Source: Firmicutes bacterium HGW-Firmicutes-14
Lineage (GTDB): Bacteria > Bacillota > Thermincolia > Thermincolales > UBA2595
NCBI GenBank assembly: GCA_002840275.1
Contig: PHAB01000018.1
Location: 1-64,000, forward strand
Direction of reading: 5' to 3'
Length of the DNA: 64,000 nt
How positions within the stretch are numbered: the first letter of the stretch is position 1; the number at the start of each line of letters is the position of its first letter. The translations under genes were made by a program, and so were the position numbers. This document shows positions 36,911 to 47,678 of this stretch, piece by piece. A model generated the notes under the pieces. The model did not search any database and was not told the origin of the DNA. It saw only the letters and a program-made list of their open reading frames with translations.

Positions 36911-38575
36911 TTAACCGTCTTTTAGGACTGCACCTGTACTGGCTGAAGTAACCAGCTTGGCATAACGCGCCAGGTACCCTTTTTTGACTCTGGGTTCGCG
37001 GGGCTGCCACCCTGCAAGACGGGTTTGCAGCTCCTCGTCACTGATAAGAACATTCAGGCGGCAGTTGGGAATGTCTATTTCAATAATATCTCCTTCACGC
37101 ACGGCTGCTATAGGCCCTCCTTCCGCTGCTTCAGGGGAAACGTGCCCTATGGATGCCCCCCTGGTGGCGCCGGAAAAACGACCGTCGGTAATCAGGGCCA
37201 CGTCCTTATCCATGCCCAGGCCTGCCACCATGGCTGTAGGAGTAAGCATCTCCCTCATCCCCGGACCTCCCTTGGGCCCTTCATAACGGATAATGATTAC
37301 ATCACCTTTGTTTATCTTACCTTCAACAAGAGCCTGGACAATCTCTTCCTCAGATTCAAATACCCTGGCCGGTCCTTTGTGACAGAGCATTTCAGGCGCC
37401 ACTGCGGCTTCCTTGACCACTGACCCCAGCGGGGCTATATTCCCCCTCAAAATGGCCAGACCGCCCTTCTCACTATAAGGGTTGTCAAGGGGCCTGATCA
37501 CTTCGGGATTGAGTATCTTCCTGCCTTCGATGTTTTCCCCCAGTGTCCGGCCGGTAACTGTCAGCCGGTCAAGACAGAGGATGTCTTTTTTGGCCAGTTC
37601 GGCTGCTACGGCCGGTATCCCGCCTGCCTCGTCCAGATCCTGGATATGGTGAGAGCCGGCCGGACTCAGCTTACACAAATGAGGAGTCTTTTCATTTAAT
37701 TCCCTAAACACATCAAGCTCCAGTTCAATACCACATTCATGAGCAATCGCGGGCAGGTGAAGGACAGTATTGGTTGATCCCCCAAGAGCCATATCGGCAG
37801 CTATAGCATTATTAAATGATTCCCGGGTCATGATGTCAAGGGCCTTGATATTTTTCCCAACCAGTTCCATGATTTTCATTCCGGTCTGTTTGGCCAGCCT
37901 TTTCCGGGCTGCCGTAACAGCCGGAATGGTCCCGCTTCCCGGCAGGGACATACCCAGCACTTCGGTCAGGCAGTTCATGGTATTGGCAGTGAACATTCCT
38001 GCACATGAACCGCAGCCAGGACATACGGCTTCTTCCATCTCGGCCAGTTCTTCCTCTGTAATCCTGCCTCCGCGGGCAGCCCCCACACCCTCGAAGATGT
38101 TGCTTAACGAAACATCCCGGCCCTGGTATCTGCCGGTGAGCATAGGTCCGCCGCTTACAACTATTGAGGGTATGTTCAGGCGTGCAGCAGCCATCAGCAT
38201 CCCCGGAATAATCTTATCACAATTGGGGATCAGTACCAGGCCGTCAAAGGCATGGGCCTGGGTCATAATTTCGATTGAATCGGCAATAATTTCCCTGCTG
38301 GCCAGGGAATATTTCATCCCGGAGTGGTTCATGGCTATCCCGTCACAAACACCGATTGCCGGGAATTCGACAGGGGTGCCCCCTGCCATTCTGACCCCGG
38401 CCTTAACGGCTTCGGCAATGATATCCAGATGGATGTGTCCCGGCACTACTTCATTTTGAGAGTTAACGATCCCTATAAACGGTCTCGCTAATTCCTCATC
38501 TGTATAGCCCATCGCTTTAAACAGGGAGCGGTGGGGCGCCTTTTCCAAACCTTTTTTTACTGCATCACTTCTCAC
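36911..38575 (-). CDS. ilvD: Dihydroxy-acid dehydratase
   Basis: 554 residues. Dehydrates dihydroxy acids to 2-ketoisovalerate and 2-keto-3-methylvalerate. The cluster cysteines appear in [14 protein letters not shown] and [38 protein letters not shown] near the C-terminus is typical of the family. The start is the GTG at 38575 with GGGGAGGGG just upstream; the longer frame into the leader is not coding. It is the first gene of the operon, right after the T-box leader, so its transcription should follow charging of the sensed tRNA. Confidence 0.96.
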   Translation of the reverse strand: MRSDAVKKGLEKAPHRSLFKAMGYTDEELARPFIGIVNSQNEVVPGHIHLDIIAEAVKAGVRMAGGTPVEFPAIGVCDGIAMNHSGMKYSLASREIIADSIEIMTQAHAFDGLVLIPNCDKIIPGMLMAAARLNIPSIVVSGGPMLTGRYQGRDVSLSNIFEGVGAARGGRITEEELAEMEEAVCPGCGSCAGMFTANTMNCLTEVLGMSLPGSGTIPAVTAARKRLAKQTGMKIMELVGKNIKALDIMTRESFNNAIAADMALGGSTNTVLHLPAIAHECGIELELDVFRELNEKTPHLCKLSPAGSHHIQDLDEAGGIPAVAAELAKKDILCLDRLTVTGRTLGENIEGRKILNPEVIRPLDNPYSEKGGLAILRGNIAPLGSVVKEAAVAPEMLCHKGPARVFESEEEIVQALVEGKINKGDVIIIRYEGPKGGPGMREMLTPTAMVAGLGMDKDVALITDGRFSGATRGASIGHVSPEAAEGGPIAAVREGDIIEIDIPNCRLNVLISDEELQTRLAGWQPREPRVKKGYLARYAKLVTSASTGAVLKDG

Positions 38576-39060
38576 TTGAAACCCCTCCCCAAAAAGTATT
38601 CTCCGCTGTAACCCAAATACTATGCAGCCTTTGTGGTTTACTTGCATCCACAAAGGCATCGGGACAAAGACACTGCAAATTTTCATCTTGTCTTTATTTA
38701 GGGCTGTTCAACCTGTCACCAGCCGCTAACCCTGCCAGTCAAAAGAGTTCTTGGCGTCAGTCGGATAATAGAAAACCCCTCACCCTGATAGACTCCTATC
38801 AGGGACGAGAGGTCTAACCTTCCGCGGTACCACCCTGCTTGCCGTTCATTCGCAAACTAAGTCCCAAACAACCGGCCACTTTACGTGTCACGCACACATG
38901 ATAACGGTCTGTACCGGAGAAACCTACTGAGCAACACAAGCCATGCCGTTCAGCCCTCAGTTCCGGGGTGAGCAATTATACACATCCGGCGCCGGTTTTC
39001 AGCTGCCCCGGCTCTCTGAGGCCCTGTTCAAGTGTATAAATTCCCCTTCATTACCATTTT
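38576..39060 (-). promoter_or_regulatory. T-box leader of the ilv-leu operon, probably leucine-specific
   Basis: On the minus strand the T-box sequence AGGGTGGTACCGCGG (38836-38822) is exact. It is followed by a terminator, CCCTGATA/TATCAGGG with a G-rich lower stem and TTTTC (38814-38771), which the antiterminator would replace. In stem I, CCGGGG and CCCCGG bracket the distal part, and the 3' side of the specifier loop reads GGAACTGAGG; placing the codon after GAA gives CTG (38960-38958), leucine. AGAGAG is on the 5' side of the loop. The amino-acid call depends on this alignment. Confidence 0.9.
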
Positions 39061-39139
39061 ATTAAATATTATTTCTAGGAATATATTGAATCTAGTATAC
39101 AAAATTCACCTTACATGTGTCAAGGTATTTTTACAAAAT

Positions 39140-40339
39140 TTATATTTTCCCCAACTCAATATCATCATGCAGGATCTGTATTGCCTTTGATAAATCGGAT
39201 TCTTTAATCAGGAAAGAAATGGTAATATCAGAATCAGAGGTTTGAAGAACGGTTATTCCTGCCTTGTCAAGAGATTCCATGATATCTGCCATAACCCCGG
39301 GAACACCTTCCATCCCGGCGCCGATCACCGATACCTTGGCACATCCCGGGTCCACCGTAGTATTGTACCCGGCTTTCTGCAGGGCCGCTTTAGCCCGCCC
39401 GGTATCCTCACCTTTAATGATGAAGAAAATTGAATTCGGCGCCACACCGGTCATATCAATACTAATACGGGCCTCAGCCATGGTTTTGAGGACTTTTACC
39501 TTAGCCATCTGTACATCTCCGCCGTCAAGAGGCCCTACCTTGACCTGGGTTATATCTGACAGGTGGGCCAGACCTGTGATGACCCGTTCTGCCACATGTT
39601 CGGCTATCAGGGTCCCTTCTGCATCAGAGAAGGTATTCTTTATCTTGATGGGAATTTTCCCGCTCATAGCGGCTTCCACTGCCCTTGGGTGGATTACCTT
39701 GGCCCCCTGATTGGCCATCTCACATATCTCCCTGTATGAAATATCCTTCATTATTGCGGCATCAGGTACCAGTCTGGGATCAATGGTCATGACCCCATCC
39801 ACATCGGTATATATCTCTACATATTCCGCCTGAAGGGCGGCGCCCAGCGCAGTAGCAGTCGTATCACTGCCACCCCGGCCAAGGGTTGTAACACTGCCGT
39901 CCTCACAGATACCCTGAAATCCGGCAACAATCACAATCCTGTCTTGAGCCAAATGTCTATTTATATATTCCGGGTCAATCTCCATGATCCTGGCATTGCC
40001 ATGGTTACCGTCAGTGCGGATCCCGGCCTGGGCCCCGGTCAGGGCTACAGCCCTGTATCCCCGGTTCCTTAGTGCGGTAGCCATAACCACGGTAGAAATT
40101 ACTTCACCACAGGAAATCAACAGGTCCATTTCCCTTGGGGCAACATCAGTATGTATATTTTTCACCAGGTCAATCAGGGTATCGGTGGCATAAGGCTCAC
40201 CCTTCCTGCCCATAGCTGAAACAACAACTACAGGCTGAAAACCCTGTTCCCTGGCAGAGATTATCCTTTCAACTGCTTTGGCCCGTCCTTCAGGGGTTGC
40301 CACAGAAGTACCCCCAAATTTTTGTACCACGATTTTCAC
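39140..40339 (-). CDS. lysC: Aspartate kinase
   Basis: 399 residues, a monofunctional aspartokinase. VQKFGGTSVATPEGR at the N-terminus binds ATP and aspartate; GRGGSDTTATALGAALQAE and YTDVDGVMTIDPRLVP follow. Two ACT domains form the C-terminal third (ITQVKVGPLDGGDVQMAKVL region; VSVIGAGMEGVPGVMADIMES), where lysine or threonine would inhibit. It lies upstream of the ilv T-box in the same direction but with about 80 nt before the leader, so it probably has its own promoter. The 168-bp upstream region has no lysine-riboswitch signature. Confidence 0.96.
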   Translation of the reverse strand: MKIVVQKFGGTSVATPEGRAKAVERIISAREQGFQPVVVVSAMGRKGEPYATDTLIDLVKNIHTDVAPREMDLLISCGEVISTVVMATALRNRGYRAVALTGAQAGIRTDGNHGNARIMEIDPEYINRHLAQDRIVIVAGFQGICEDGSVTTLGRGGSDTTATALGAALQAEYVEIYTDVDGVMTIDPRLVPDAAIMKDISYREICEMANQGAKVIHPRAVEAAMSGKIPIKIKNTFSDAEGTLIAEHVAERVITGLAHLSDITQVKVGPLDGGDVQMAKVKVLKTMAEARISIDMTGVAPNSIFFIIKGEDTGRAKAALQKAGYNTTVDPGCAKVSVIGAGMEGVPGVMADIMESLDKAGITVLQTSDSDITISFLIKESDLSKAIQILHDDIELGKI

Positions 40340-40507
40340 TTCTTACACCTCTCCCAAAATAAAAAATAAGTCACCTTATAAAAAATCTACTTTATAAGTA
40401 TATACCTATCACGCCTGCATTTCAATTAGAAATTGTCCCCCTTATCAGGGTCTGCAGGTATAAATAACGGAATATATGACTATCCTCTAAATGAGGTGAT
40501 TAATCCT

Positions 40508-41296
40508 ATGGATAAGACCAAATACCTGCCGGACAGGCCCAGGTTTATTGTCTACCTTATAGTAATCTTTATTGCCTTCACGGCATTTGCCCTCAGCCGG
40601 GAAAAACCCAGTGTAAGTATTCAGCCGGTAACGGAAAACCAGGTAACAGAAACCGAGCGGCTGACCCGGGAAATCCGTGGTTTAAAAAACAGGCTGGCCA
40701 GGCTCGAACCTGCTGTTCCGGTAAAGATTGTGACACCTGACCAGGGCAGACCTGATCAGGGCAGACATGCAGCAGGGGCAATGCCGGTCCAGAGTGTGAT
40801 GGAAGAAGGAAGCATCCTGGAATTTGACATAGTGTATGAAGACCCTGAATGGGTCAGGCCTGATTATCAGCCGTACTGGCACAGTGAAAACGGGCAGGCA
40901 CAAAGTATCCCCAACCTGGTTCAGAATTCGTACCATCGCCTGTTTATATCCCCCGGCACAGAGGTCCTGTGGAAGGAAACCATGCATACCAGCGGAACTG
41001 CCGAGCTTTTCCGGGAGGTGAGTCTGCCGGTATTTAACGGTGAACCGGGGAATACTGTGGCGGTGATAGTATTTAACCACCAGGTCAGTGATGCCTTCCT
41101 TTGGGACAACCAGGTAGTTTTAGCCGGAGTCCCTTCAAGGACAGGGATACAGGTAATAGCCTTTGATAAACGGGCCCTTGTCAAAAGTACTTCCGGAGAA
41201 ATCCCAGCCAAAAACAACAGCCTGAAATACCTCGTCCAGCTGGTCACCCCGGACGGATATGAAATCGACTATAATTACTGTGTGATAAGCTTATGA
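40508..41296 (+). CDS. Unrecognised membrane-anchored protein
   Basis: 262 residues. One N-terminal membrane segment (FIVYLIVIFIAFTAFAL), then a coiled-coil-like stretch (TETERLTREIRGLKNRLARLE), a Pro/Gln/Gly-rich linker with a short internal repeat (PDQGRPDQGRH), and a C-terminal domain of about 170 residues rich in beta strands (SILEFDIVYEDPEW; EVSLPVFNGEPGNTVAVIVFNH). It is most likely outside the membrane. The ATG at 40508 follows GAGGTGATT; an in-frame extension upstream has no ribosome site. It is divergent from lysC and convergent with argH. I do not recognise the family. Confidence 0.75.
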   Translation: MDKTKYLPDRPRFIVYLIVIFIAFTAFALSREKPSVSIQPVTENQVTETERLTREIRGLKNRLARLEPAVPVKIVTPDQGRPDQGRHAAGAMPVQSVMEEGSILEFDIVYEDPEWVRPDYQPYWHSENGQAQSIPNLVQNSYHRLFISPGTEVLWKETMHTSGTAELFREVSLPVFNGEPGNTVAVIVFNHQVSDAFLWDNQVVLAGVPSRTGIQVIAFDKRALVKSTSGEIPAKNNSLKYLVQLVTPDGYEIDYNYCVISL

Positions 41297-41342
41297 TTGG
41301 CTTATAATTGCTCATAAATGTGACCGGCTGATAAACGTTAAA

Positions 41343-41392
41343 ATACCGCCCGGGCAGCAGCCCATGCAGTGGGAGCTGTTACCGGGCGGTAT
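41343..41392. terminator. Hairpin between the membrane-anchored protein gene and argH
   Basis: ATACCGCCCGG (41343-41353) pairs with CCGGGCGGTAT (41382-41392); the loop has an inner GCAGC/GCTG pairing. It lies between convergent stops; on the minus strand it is followed by TTTTAACGTT. Confidence 0.65.
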
Positions 41393-41434
41393 ATGCTTTT
41401 AAGCCGTTTTATGTACTTTATCCGATAGCTAGCG

Positions 41435-42850
41435 TCAAATGGAGTCCAAAACTCCACCTGACGTAAGAACTCTGTTGATTTGCTGCAGCCATTCACGGCC
41501 TTTCCCAATGGATTCCATCACAGCCCGGTGAGCAGGTCCCCCCGGAATACTGCGGGCATTTACGCAATTTTCGATATCTATGGCCTCAAATATATCGGTC
41601 TCAATAACCGGACTGACTCTTTTGTATTCTTCAGGGGTCAGTTCATCAAGGGCAATCCCCCTGGCGATACAGTCCAGCACCAGCCTGCCAACTATCTCAT
41701 GGGCTTTCCGGAAGGGCACTCCTTTTTTGGCCAGGTAATCGGCAACCTCGGTGGCATTGGTAAAACCGCCCCGGGCAGCCTTGGCCATTGCTTCTTTTCT
41801 TACATTCATAGTCTTTATCATTGGTGTAAAGGTAAGGAGACACCCTTTTACAGTATCAACTGTATCAAAAAGGGCTTCCTTGTCTTCCTGCATATCCTTG
41901 TTATATGCCAGGGGAAGGGATTTCATCACCGTCAGCAGGGCCGCCAGGGAACCATACACCCTTCCCGTTTTGCCCCTGACCAGTTCCGCCACATCCGGGT
42001 TCTTTTTCTGGGGCATGATACTGCTGCCCGTGGAATAAGCATCATCAAGTTCGATAAACCGGAACTCCGCTGATGACCACAAAATGATCTCCTCACAAAA
42101 ACGGCTCAGGTGCATCATTATAATGGAAGCTGCCGCACAATATTCAATGGCAAAATCACGGTCACTGACCCCGTCCAGGCTGTTGCCGGTAATACCGGAA
42201 AACCCCAGTTCCTCTGCAACCGCCGTCCTGTCCAGGGGGAATGTGGTGCCCGCCAGGGCGCCTGATCCGAGGGGCATTTCGTCTGTCCGTTTATAACAGT
42301 CGAAAAGCCTTTCTATATCCCGCTTGAACATCTGGAAATATGCCATCATGTGGTGTCCGAAAGTAACAGGCTGAGCCCTCTGCAGATGGGTATACCCAGG
42401 CATAAATGTCCCGGCATGTTCTTCAGCCAGGTCAAGCAGGGTTTCTTCCAGGGTAATCAGCAGCCCGGCTGTTTCATTAATCTCTTCTTTAAGATACATC
42501 CTGATATCCAAAGCCACCTGGTCATTCCTGCTGCGGGCAGTGTGCAATTTTCGCCCAACATCCCCAATACGTTCAGTAAGGAGCTTTTCAATATTCATAT
42601 GAATATCCTCGGCCCCTGTTTCGAATTCTGCTTTCCCGGCTTCAATATCCTTCAGGACCTGTTCAAGGCCGGAAATTATTATATCCGCTTCCTGGGGAGG
42701 GATTATACCCTGTTTTCCAAGCATCCTGGCATGAGCAATACTTCCCTTTATATCCTGCCGGTAAAGCCTCCGGTCAAAAGAAATGGAAGAATGAAAATCC
42801 TCTACTGTCTTGTCAGTGCCCTTTGTAAACCGTCCACCCCAGAGCTTCAT
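41435..42850 (-). CDS. argH: Argininosuccinate lyase
   Basis: 471 residues, normal length. Splits argininosuccinate into arginine and fumarate. [18 protein letters not shown] at the N-terminus, [15 protein letters not shown] with the catalytic His, and the signature [15 protein letters not shown] with the catalytic Ser are clear. It is the last gene of the arginine cluster, 18 nt after a small membrane-protein gene, and ends at the hairpin before the convergent neighbour. Confidence 0.97.
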   Translation of the reverse strand: MKLWGGRFTKGTDKTVEDFHSSISFDRRLYRQDIKGSIAHARMLGKQGIIPPQEADIIISGLEQVLKDIEAGKAEFETGAEDIHMNIEKLLTERIGDVGRKLHTARSRNDQVALDIRMYLKEEINETAGLLITLEETLLDLAEEHAGTFMPGYTHLQRAQPVTFGHHMMAYFQMFKRDIERLFDCYKRTDEMPLGSGALAGTTFPLDRTAVAEELGFSGITGNSLDGVSDRDFAIEYCAAASIIMMHLSRFCEEIILWSSAEFRFIELDDAYSTGSSIMPQKKNPDVAELVRGKTGRVYGSLAALLTVMKSLPLAYNKDMQEDKEALFDTVDTVKGCLLTFTPMIKTMNVRKEAMAKAARGGFTNATEVADYLAKKGVPFRKAHEIVGRLVLDCIARGIALDELTPEEYKRVSPVIETDIFEAIDIENCVNARSIPGGPAHRAVMESIGKGREWLQQINRVLTSGGVLDSI

Positions 42851-42868
42851 TTTGTGTCCCTCCTGCGT

Positions 42869-43144
42869 TTAGAAACTTTTCAGCCAGAGATTAATGATGT
42901 AGGCCATAAAGATGGCTTCAATAATAACAATAATCATACCCAGCCGGCGGCATCTTTTTATCTGGGTTTTTATTTCCAGCTCCAGCCATTTCCTGAATTC
43001 GTCGTCTTTTCTTGCCGTTTCCCGGTGGTGGTCCTTTATCCTCCTGCCTACAATCTTTTCCGGGACAAAATGGTAGACCGCCCCCAGCACAAGGCCCAGT
43101 CCGCTTACCGCCATAAGCGCCACAAAAACCGGTGTACTAAGCAT
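42869..43144 (-). CDS. Unrecognised small membrane protein between argG and argH
   Basis: 91 residues. An N-terminal membrane segment (TPVFVALMAVSGLGLVLGAVY) and a C-terminal one (LGMIIVIIEAIFMAYIINLWL) flank a basic, charged centre (KIVGRRIKDHHRETARKDDEF). Nothing links it directly to arginine synthesis apart from position. AGGATG lies about 10 nt before the ATG. With 18 nt to argH it is likely on the same transcript. I do not recognise a family; a transport accessory or unrelated passenger is possible. Confidence 0.65.
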   Translation of the reverse strand: MLSTPVFVALMAVSGLGLVLGAVYHFVPEKIVGRRIKDHHRETARKDDEFRKWLELEIKTQIKRCRRLGMIIVIIEAIFMAYIINLWLKSF

Positions 43145-43247
43145 AACAATTAATCATCCTTTTCATCTGTTAGTGACTGTCCAGTCCAGTGCCCGTCCGG
43201 TCCAGGCCTGTTAGGTCTGGTCCCTGTCCGGCCTGGTAACCGCCCAG

Positions 43248-44459
43248 CTAGTCCCTGAGCCCTGCTTTTTTCTCCATGATAGCCCTGACCTTCAAAGGCA
43301 GGCCAAACAGGTTGATGAATCCTTCGGCATCCTTCTGGTTATAAACTTCATCACGGCCGAAGGTCGAAAATTCTTCATTATAAAGGGAATAAGGTGACTT
43401 GGAGCCCGCGGGGGTGCAGCTTCCCTTATACAGCTTCATCCGCACGGTGCCTGTAACGGTTTTTTGGGTAATATTGACAAAGGCGTCCAGGGCTTCTCGC
43501 AGTGGATGATACCATGCCCCGTAATAGACCAGCTCGGCATAACGCTGGGCTGCCAGATCCTTATAATGCAGTGTGTCCCGGTCGATGCACAGGAGTTCAA
43601 GTTCCCTGTGGGCAGCATAGAGGACCGTGCCGGCTGGTGTTTCGTATACACCCCTGGATTTCATGCCCACAAGCCGGTTCTCTACCATATCGATAATACC
43701 AACCCCGTTTTCTCCCGCAATCTTATTGAGGGTCTGAATCAGTTTGACCCCGCCCATAGCCTTTCCATCAAGCCTGACAGGGATTCCTTGCTCAAACTCC
43801 AGTTCCACATATGTGGGTTTATCGGGGGCTTTTTCCGGGGGGACTGTAAGCATTAACATACTGTCCTTTGGTTCGTTCCACGGGTCTTCCAGGTCTTCAC
43901 CCTCATGGCTCAGATGCCACAGGTTCCGGTCCATGCTGTAGGCATGTCCTTTTTTAACCGGGATGGGGATGCCCCTGGCTTCGGCATAGGCTATGGCATC
44001 TTCCCGGGAACGGATATCCCATTCCCTCCATGGGGCAATAATCTTCAGGTCCGGGGCCAGAGCCTTGACAGCCAGCTCAAACCTTACCTGGTCATTGCCC
44101 TTGCCGGTAGCGCCATGGGCAACGGCTTCGGCGCCTTCCTGCCGGGCAATTTCCACCAGCCTTTTACCGATCAGGGGCCTGGCAAAAGAGGTGCCCAGCA
44201 GGTATTTCCCCTCATAAACGGCATGGGCCTTGAGGGTGGGCCAGATAAACTCTTCCACAAACTCCTTTTTGACATCTTCGATGTAAATCTTTGAGGCTCC
44301 TGTCTTTATAGCTTTCTCGTTCAACGGCTCAAGTTCCTCGCCCTGGCCGACATCGGCAGCCATGGCGATAACTTCGTAACCGTAATTTTCTTTCAGCCAC
44401 GGGATGATGATTGATGTATCCAGCCCTCCCGAATATGCAAGCACCACTTTCTTGGACAT
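43248..44459 (-). CDS. argG: Argininosuccinate synthase
   Basis: 403 residues. Joins citrulline and aspartate with [23 protein letters not shown] holds the pyrophosphate loop SGGx[25 protein letters not shown] and the C-terminal Gly-rich region agree with the family. Its 81-bp upstream gap from argF contains an inverted repeat that may be an ArgR site, so argGH might have an internal promoter. Confidence 0.97.
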   Translation of the reverse strand: MSKKVVLAYSGGLDTSIIIPWLKENYGYEVIAMAADVGQGEELEPLNEKAIKTGASKIYIEDVKKEFVEEFIWPTLKAHAVYEGKYLLGTSFARPLIGKRLVEIARQEGAEAVAHGATGKGNDQVRFELAVKALAPDLKIIAPWREWDIRSREDAIAYAEARGIPIPVKKGHAYSMDRNLWHLSHEGEDLEDPWNEPKDSMLMLTVPPEKAPDKPTYVELEFEQGIPVRLDGKAMGGVKLIQTLNKIAGENGVGIIDMVENRLVGMKSRGVYETPAGTVLYAAHRELELLCIDRDTLHYKDLAAQRYAELVYYGAWYHPLREALDAFVNITQKTVTGTVRMKLYKGSCTPAGSKSPYSLYNEEFSTFGRDEVYNQKDAEGFINLFGLPLKVRAIMEKKAGLRD

Positions 44460-44488
44460 CTGTCAGACTCCCTTCAATATTTTATAAT

Positions 44489-44506
44489 TAATGTGTTTAT
44501 ACATTA
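44489..44506. promoter_or_regulatory. Inverted repeat upstream of argG (possible ArgR half-sites)
   Basis: TAATGT (44489-44494) and ACATTA (44501-44506) with a 6-bp AT-rich spacer, in an AT-rich patch 30 bp before argG. The layout resembles an ARG box but the match is weaker than the one before argC. Confidence 0.35.
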
Positions 44507-44540
44507 GTAATTGTCCATTGTCAACTGTCAATTGTCTTTT

Positions 44541-45485
44541 CTACCCCATCATCAGCGCCAAAACGGCTTTCTGGGCATGCAGCCTGTTCTCCGCCTCGTC
44601 AAAGACCACGGAATTAGGCCCGTCTATAACCTCTGCGGTAACTTCTTCCCCGCGGTGGGCCGGCAGGCAGTGCATAAACAGGTAATCCGGTTTGGCCTCT
44701 CTGACCAGTTCTGTGTTAACCTGGCAGGACTTAAATATCTTTAACCGTTCCTCATGTTCAGCCTCCTGGCCCATGCTGGCCCAGACATCTGTATATATGA
44801 CATCCGCATCCTTAACAGCTTTCAGCGGGTCTCCGGTGAGTTCAACAACAGCCCCGCTCGCTTTGGCGTCAGCTTCGGCCAGGCTGATTATCCGTGGATC
44901 AGGTTCATAGCCCGCCGGTGTGGCCACCGATATATTCATCCCGACCTTGGCACAACCGTTGAGAAGGGAGTGGCAGACATTGTTGCCGTCACCCACATAT
45001 GCCAGCTTCAGACCCTCAAGCTTTCCCTTATGTTCAATAATTGTCTGGAAATCGGCAAGAATCTGGCAGGGATGGTTCAGGTCCGTGAGACCGTTGACTA
45101 CCGGAATTTCCGCATATTTGGCCAGTTCCTCCACATCGGAATGGGCGAAGGTCCTGATCATAATTCCATCTACATACCGGGACATGACCATGGCCGTATC
45201 GGCTATTGTTTCCCCCCGCCCCAGCTGCAGTTCCTGGCCGCTTAGGAACAGCGGGTATCCACCCAGCTGGTGCATGGCGACTTCAAATGATACCCGGGTC
45301 CTGGTAGAGGACTTGGTAAATATCATGGCCAGGGTTTTGCCGGTTAGAATTGGGTGGGAAATTCCCCTTTTCTGTTCATCCTTCAGCCTGGCCGCAACTT
45401 CAAGAATCTCGGTTATCTGTTCCCTGCCCAGGGAGTAAAGGGCTATCAGGTCCTTACCCCCAAGACCGGTCTTGGAAATACCCAT
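44541..45485 (-). CDS. argF: Ornithine carbamoyltransferase
   Basis: 314 residues. Forms citrulline from ornithine and carbamoyl phosphate. The carbamoyl-phosphate loop is [18 protein letters not shown], the second region is [17 protein letters not shown], and [14 protein letters not shown] carries the ornithine/HCLP motif; these distinguish it from aspartate carbamoyltransferase. It lies 90 nt after argD in transcription order. Confidence 0.96.
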   Translation of the reverse strand: MGISKTGLGGKDLIALYSLGREQITEILEVAARLKDEQKRGISHPILTGKTLAMIFTKSSTRTRVSFEVAMHQLGGYPLFLSGQELQLGRGETIADTAMVMSRYVDGIMIRTFAHSDVEELAKYAEIPVVNGLTDLNHPCQILADFQTIIEHKGKLEGLKLAYVGDGNNVCHSLLNGCAKVGMNISVATPAGYEPDPRIISLAEADAKASGAVVELTGDPLKAVKDADVIYTDVWASMGQEAEHEERLKIFKSCQVNTELVREAKPDYLFMHCLPAHRGEEVTAEVIDGPNSVVFDEAENRLHAQKAVLALMMG

Positions 45486-45575
45486 TTCATTACCTCCCGT
45501 ACGGTATTAGTTTATCTTTTCCTGCACAGTTTTTCAATATTAATCCCCGATATGGAAACTTATAATATGCAGTCT

Positions 45576-46784
45576 TTAGGATTGATTTTCAGAAGGTATT
45601 TCAGAAAGGACGGTATCAATTATTTTCACGGCATTATCGATATCCTCCCGGGTTATGACCAGGGGCGGGATAAACCGCAGCACATTTGAGCCCACACAGT
45701 TTATGAGCAGTCCCCGGGCCCGGCAGGCCTCCACAATCTCCTTACCGTCAACACTTATGCCCATCCCCAGGATTAACCCTTTACCTCTCACATCAGTGAT
45801 AAAGGAATACTTCTCTTTTAAACCGTATAACTTTTCTTCAAAATACCGGCCCTTTTCCGCTGTCTGTGCCAGGAATTTTTTATCGGTAAGTATGCTCACA
45901 GCAGCACATCCAGCGGCAGCAGCCAGGGGGTTTCCGCCAAAAGTGGATGCATGGTCCCCGGGGCCGAAACAGGCTGCAACCTTTTCCCGGGCCAGCAGGA
46001 CTCCCATGGGAAAACCTCCGGCTACCGCCTTGGCCAGGGTCATTATATCAGGTATGACCCCGTAATGCTCATAGGCAAAGAGTTTTCCGGTCCTGGCCAG
46101 CCCGCACTGGACCTCATCAAAAATGAGCAGCAGATTGTGGTCATCACAAAGCTTTTTTACCTGCTGCATATATTCGTAATCAGCAGTATTTACGCCGCCT
46201 TCCCCCTGCACAGGTTCCATCAGGACAGCACACGTATTGGGTGATATCGCCTGTTCCAGGGCTGGAAAATCGTTAAAGGGGACATATTTGAATCCCTGGG
46301 GCAGGGGGTCAAGGCCTTCCTGGTACTTTGGCTGGGCGGTTGCTGTTATAGCCGCCAGGGTCCGGCCGTGAAAGGATTTTTCCATGGTAATGAACTCATA
46401 TTTATCAGGGCCAAGGTATTTTCTGGCATATTTACGGGCCAGTTTAATAGCCCCTTCAATGGCCTCGGCGCCGCTGTTGCAGAAAAAGACTTTATCCAGG
46501 GCCGAGTTCTCCACCAGGAGTTCTGCCAGTCTCACCTGGGGTTCTATCCAATACAGGTTGGACACATGCATCAGGGTCCCGGCTTGTTCCCTGATGGCTT
46601 CCACAACCTTTGGATGGCAGTGTCCCAGAGAATTAACCGCCAGCCCGGCAACAAAATCCAGGTATTTGTTGCCGCCGGCATCCCAGACAAACGCCCCTTC
46701 ACCCTTTACCAGCGCTAAAGGGAGTCTTCCATATGTATTCATCACAAATTTTTGCCCTTTTTCTATTATCTCATTTGTATTCAT
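45576..46784 (-). CDS. argD: Acetylornithine aminotransferase
   Basis: 402 residues. PLP enzyme that converts N-acetylglutamate semialdehyde to N-acetylornithine. FFCNSGAEAIEGAIKLARKYA binds the cofactor phosphate; LLIFDEVQCGLARTGKLFA carries the PLP Asp; MTLAKAVAGGFPMGVLLA carries the Schiff-base Lys. The start overlaps the argB stop by 4 nt (ATGA), so translation is coupled. Members of this family may also act in lysine synthesis. Confidence 0.95.
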   Translation of the reverse strand: MNTNEIIEKGQKFVMNTYGRLPLALVKGEGAFVWDAGGNKYLDFVAGLAVNSLGHCHPKVVEAIREQAGTLMHVSNLYWIEPQVRLAELLVENSALDKVFFCNSGAEAIEGAIKLARKYARKYLGPDKYEFITMEKSFHGRTLAAITATAQPKYQEGLDPLPQGFKYVPFNDFPALEQAISPNTCAVLMEPVQGEGGVNTADYEYMQQVKKLCDDHNLLLIFDEVQCGLARTGKLFAYEHYGVIPDIMTLAKAVAGGFPMGVLLAREKVAACFGPGDHASTFGGNPLAAAAGCAAVSILTDKKFLAQTAEKGRYFEEKLYGLKEKYSFITDVRGKGLILGMGISVDGKEIVEACRARGLLINCVGSNVLRFIPPLVITREDIDNAVKIIDTVLSEIPSENQS

Positions 46785-47677
46785 TGTGCTTTTCCTCCTA
46801 CCATTGTTCCGATTCCCTGGTCAGTGAACATCTCCAGTAAAATAGAATGAGGGATTCTCCCGTCCAGGATATGGGTAGTATTCACTCCGCCTTTTATTGC
46901 CTTGACACAGCATTCCACCTTGGGAATCATCCCTTCACTGATGACCCCCCGGGAAATCTTTTCTTCAACTTCATCCAGCCTTAACTCGGATATCAGGGTG
47001 GACTTATCATTATAGTCCTCAAAGATACCTTCCACATCAGTAAGCAGGATCAGTTTGCCGGCATTCAGGGCAGCCGCTATTTCCCCGGCCACATAATCGG
47101 CATTGATATTGTAGCTTTCCCCCTCATCTCCCACTCCCACCGGGGCAACAACAGGGATATACCCCTTGGCGGTGACTGTTTCAATTATCTCCGGGTTAAT
47201 TTTGGTCACATCTCCCACAAAGCCGATGTCATGCATCTGTTGATTCCCTTCACTGTCATAAGACTTACCCAGTTTCCTGGCAGCCTGGATGAGGTTTGCA
47301 TCCTTGCCCGAAAGGCCCACTGCTTTACCCCCGTGCCTGTTAATCAGGGCCACGATTTCCTTGTTGATTTTGCCCACCAGCACCATTTCCACTATCTCCA
47401 TGGTGGCTGAATCGGTAACCCGGCACCCTCCCACAAACTGGGATTGTATGTCAAGCCTCTTAAGCATGCCGGTGATTTCCGGGCCTCCCCCGTGTACTAT
47501 CACCGGGTTGATGCCGATAAGTTTCATCAGGATGACATCTTTGATGACCGCCTGTTTCAGGTCATCATTGACCATGGCATGGCCGCCGTATTTTATGACC
47601 ACCGTTTTTCCGTAAAACTTCCTTATATAAGGCAGGGCTTCTATCAGAATCCCCGCTTTTTCAACCGCGTTGTTCAT
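46781..47677 (-). CDS. argB: Acetylglutamate kinase
   Basis: 298 residues. Phosphorylates N-acetylglutamate. VVIKYGGHAMVNDDLKQAV, PVIVHGGGPEITGML and VGLSGKDANLI are family motifs; the N-terminal helix ALPYIRKFYGKT before the first strand is the type seen in hexameric, arginine-inhibited enzymes. The ATG at 47677 is chosen because it follows AGAGGAGTG; it begins one base after the stop of the PNPOx-like gene. Confidence 0.95.
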   Translation of the reverse strand: MNNAVEKAGILIEALPYIRKFYGKTVVIKYGGHAMVNDDLKQAVIKDVILMKLIGINPVIVHGGGPEITGMLKRLDIQSQFVGGCRVTDSATMEIVEMVLVGKINKEIVALINRHGGKAVGLSGKDANLIQAARKLGKSYDSEGNQQMHDIGFVGDVTKINPEIIETVTAKGYIPVVAPVGVGDEGESYNINADYVAGEIAAALNAGKLILLTDVEGIFEDYNDKSTLISELRLDEVEEKISRGVISEGMIPKVECCVKAIKGGVNTTHILDGRIPHSILLEMFTDQGIGTMVGGKAQ

Positions 47678-47678
47678 A

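Noticed and set aside
40340-40507. Lysine riboswitch before lysC
   Set aside because: The gap is too short for a full lysine riboswitch, and its conserved blocks are not there.
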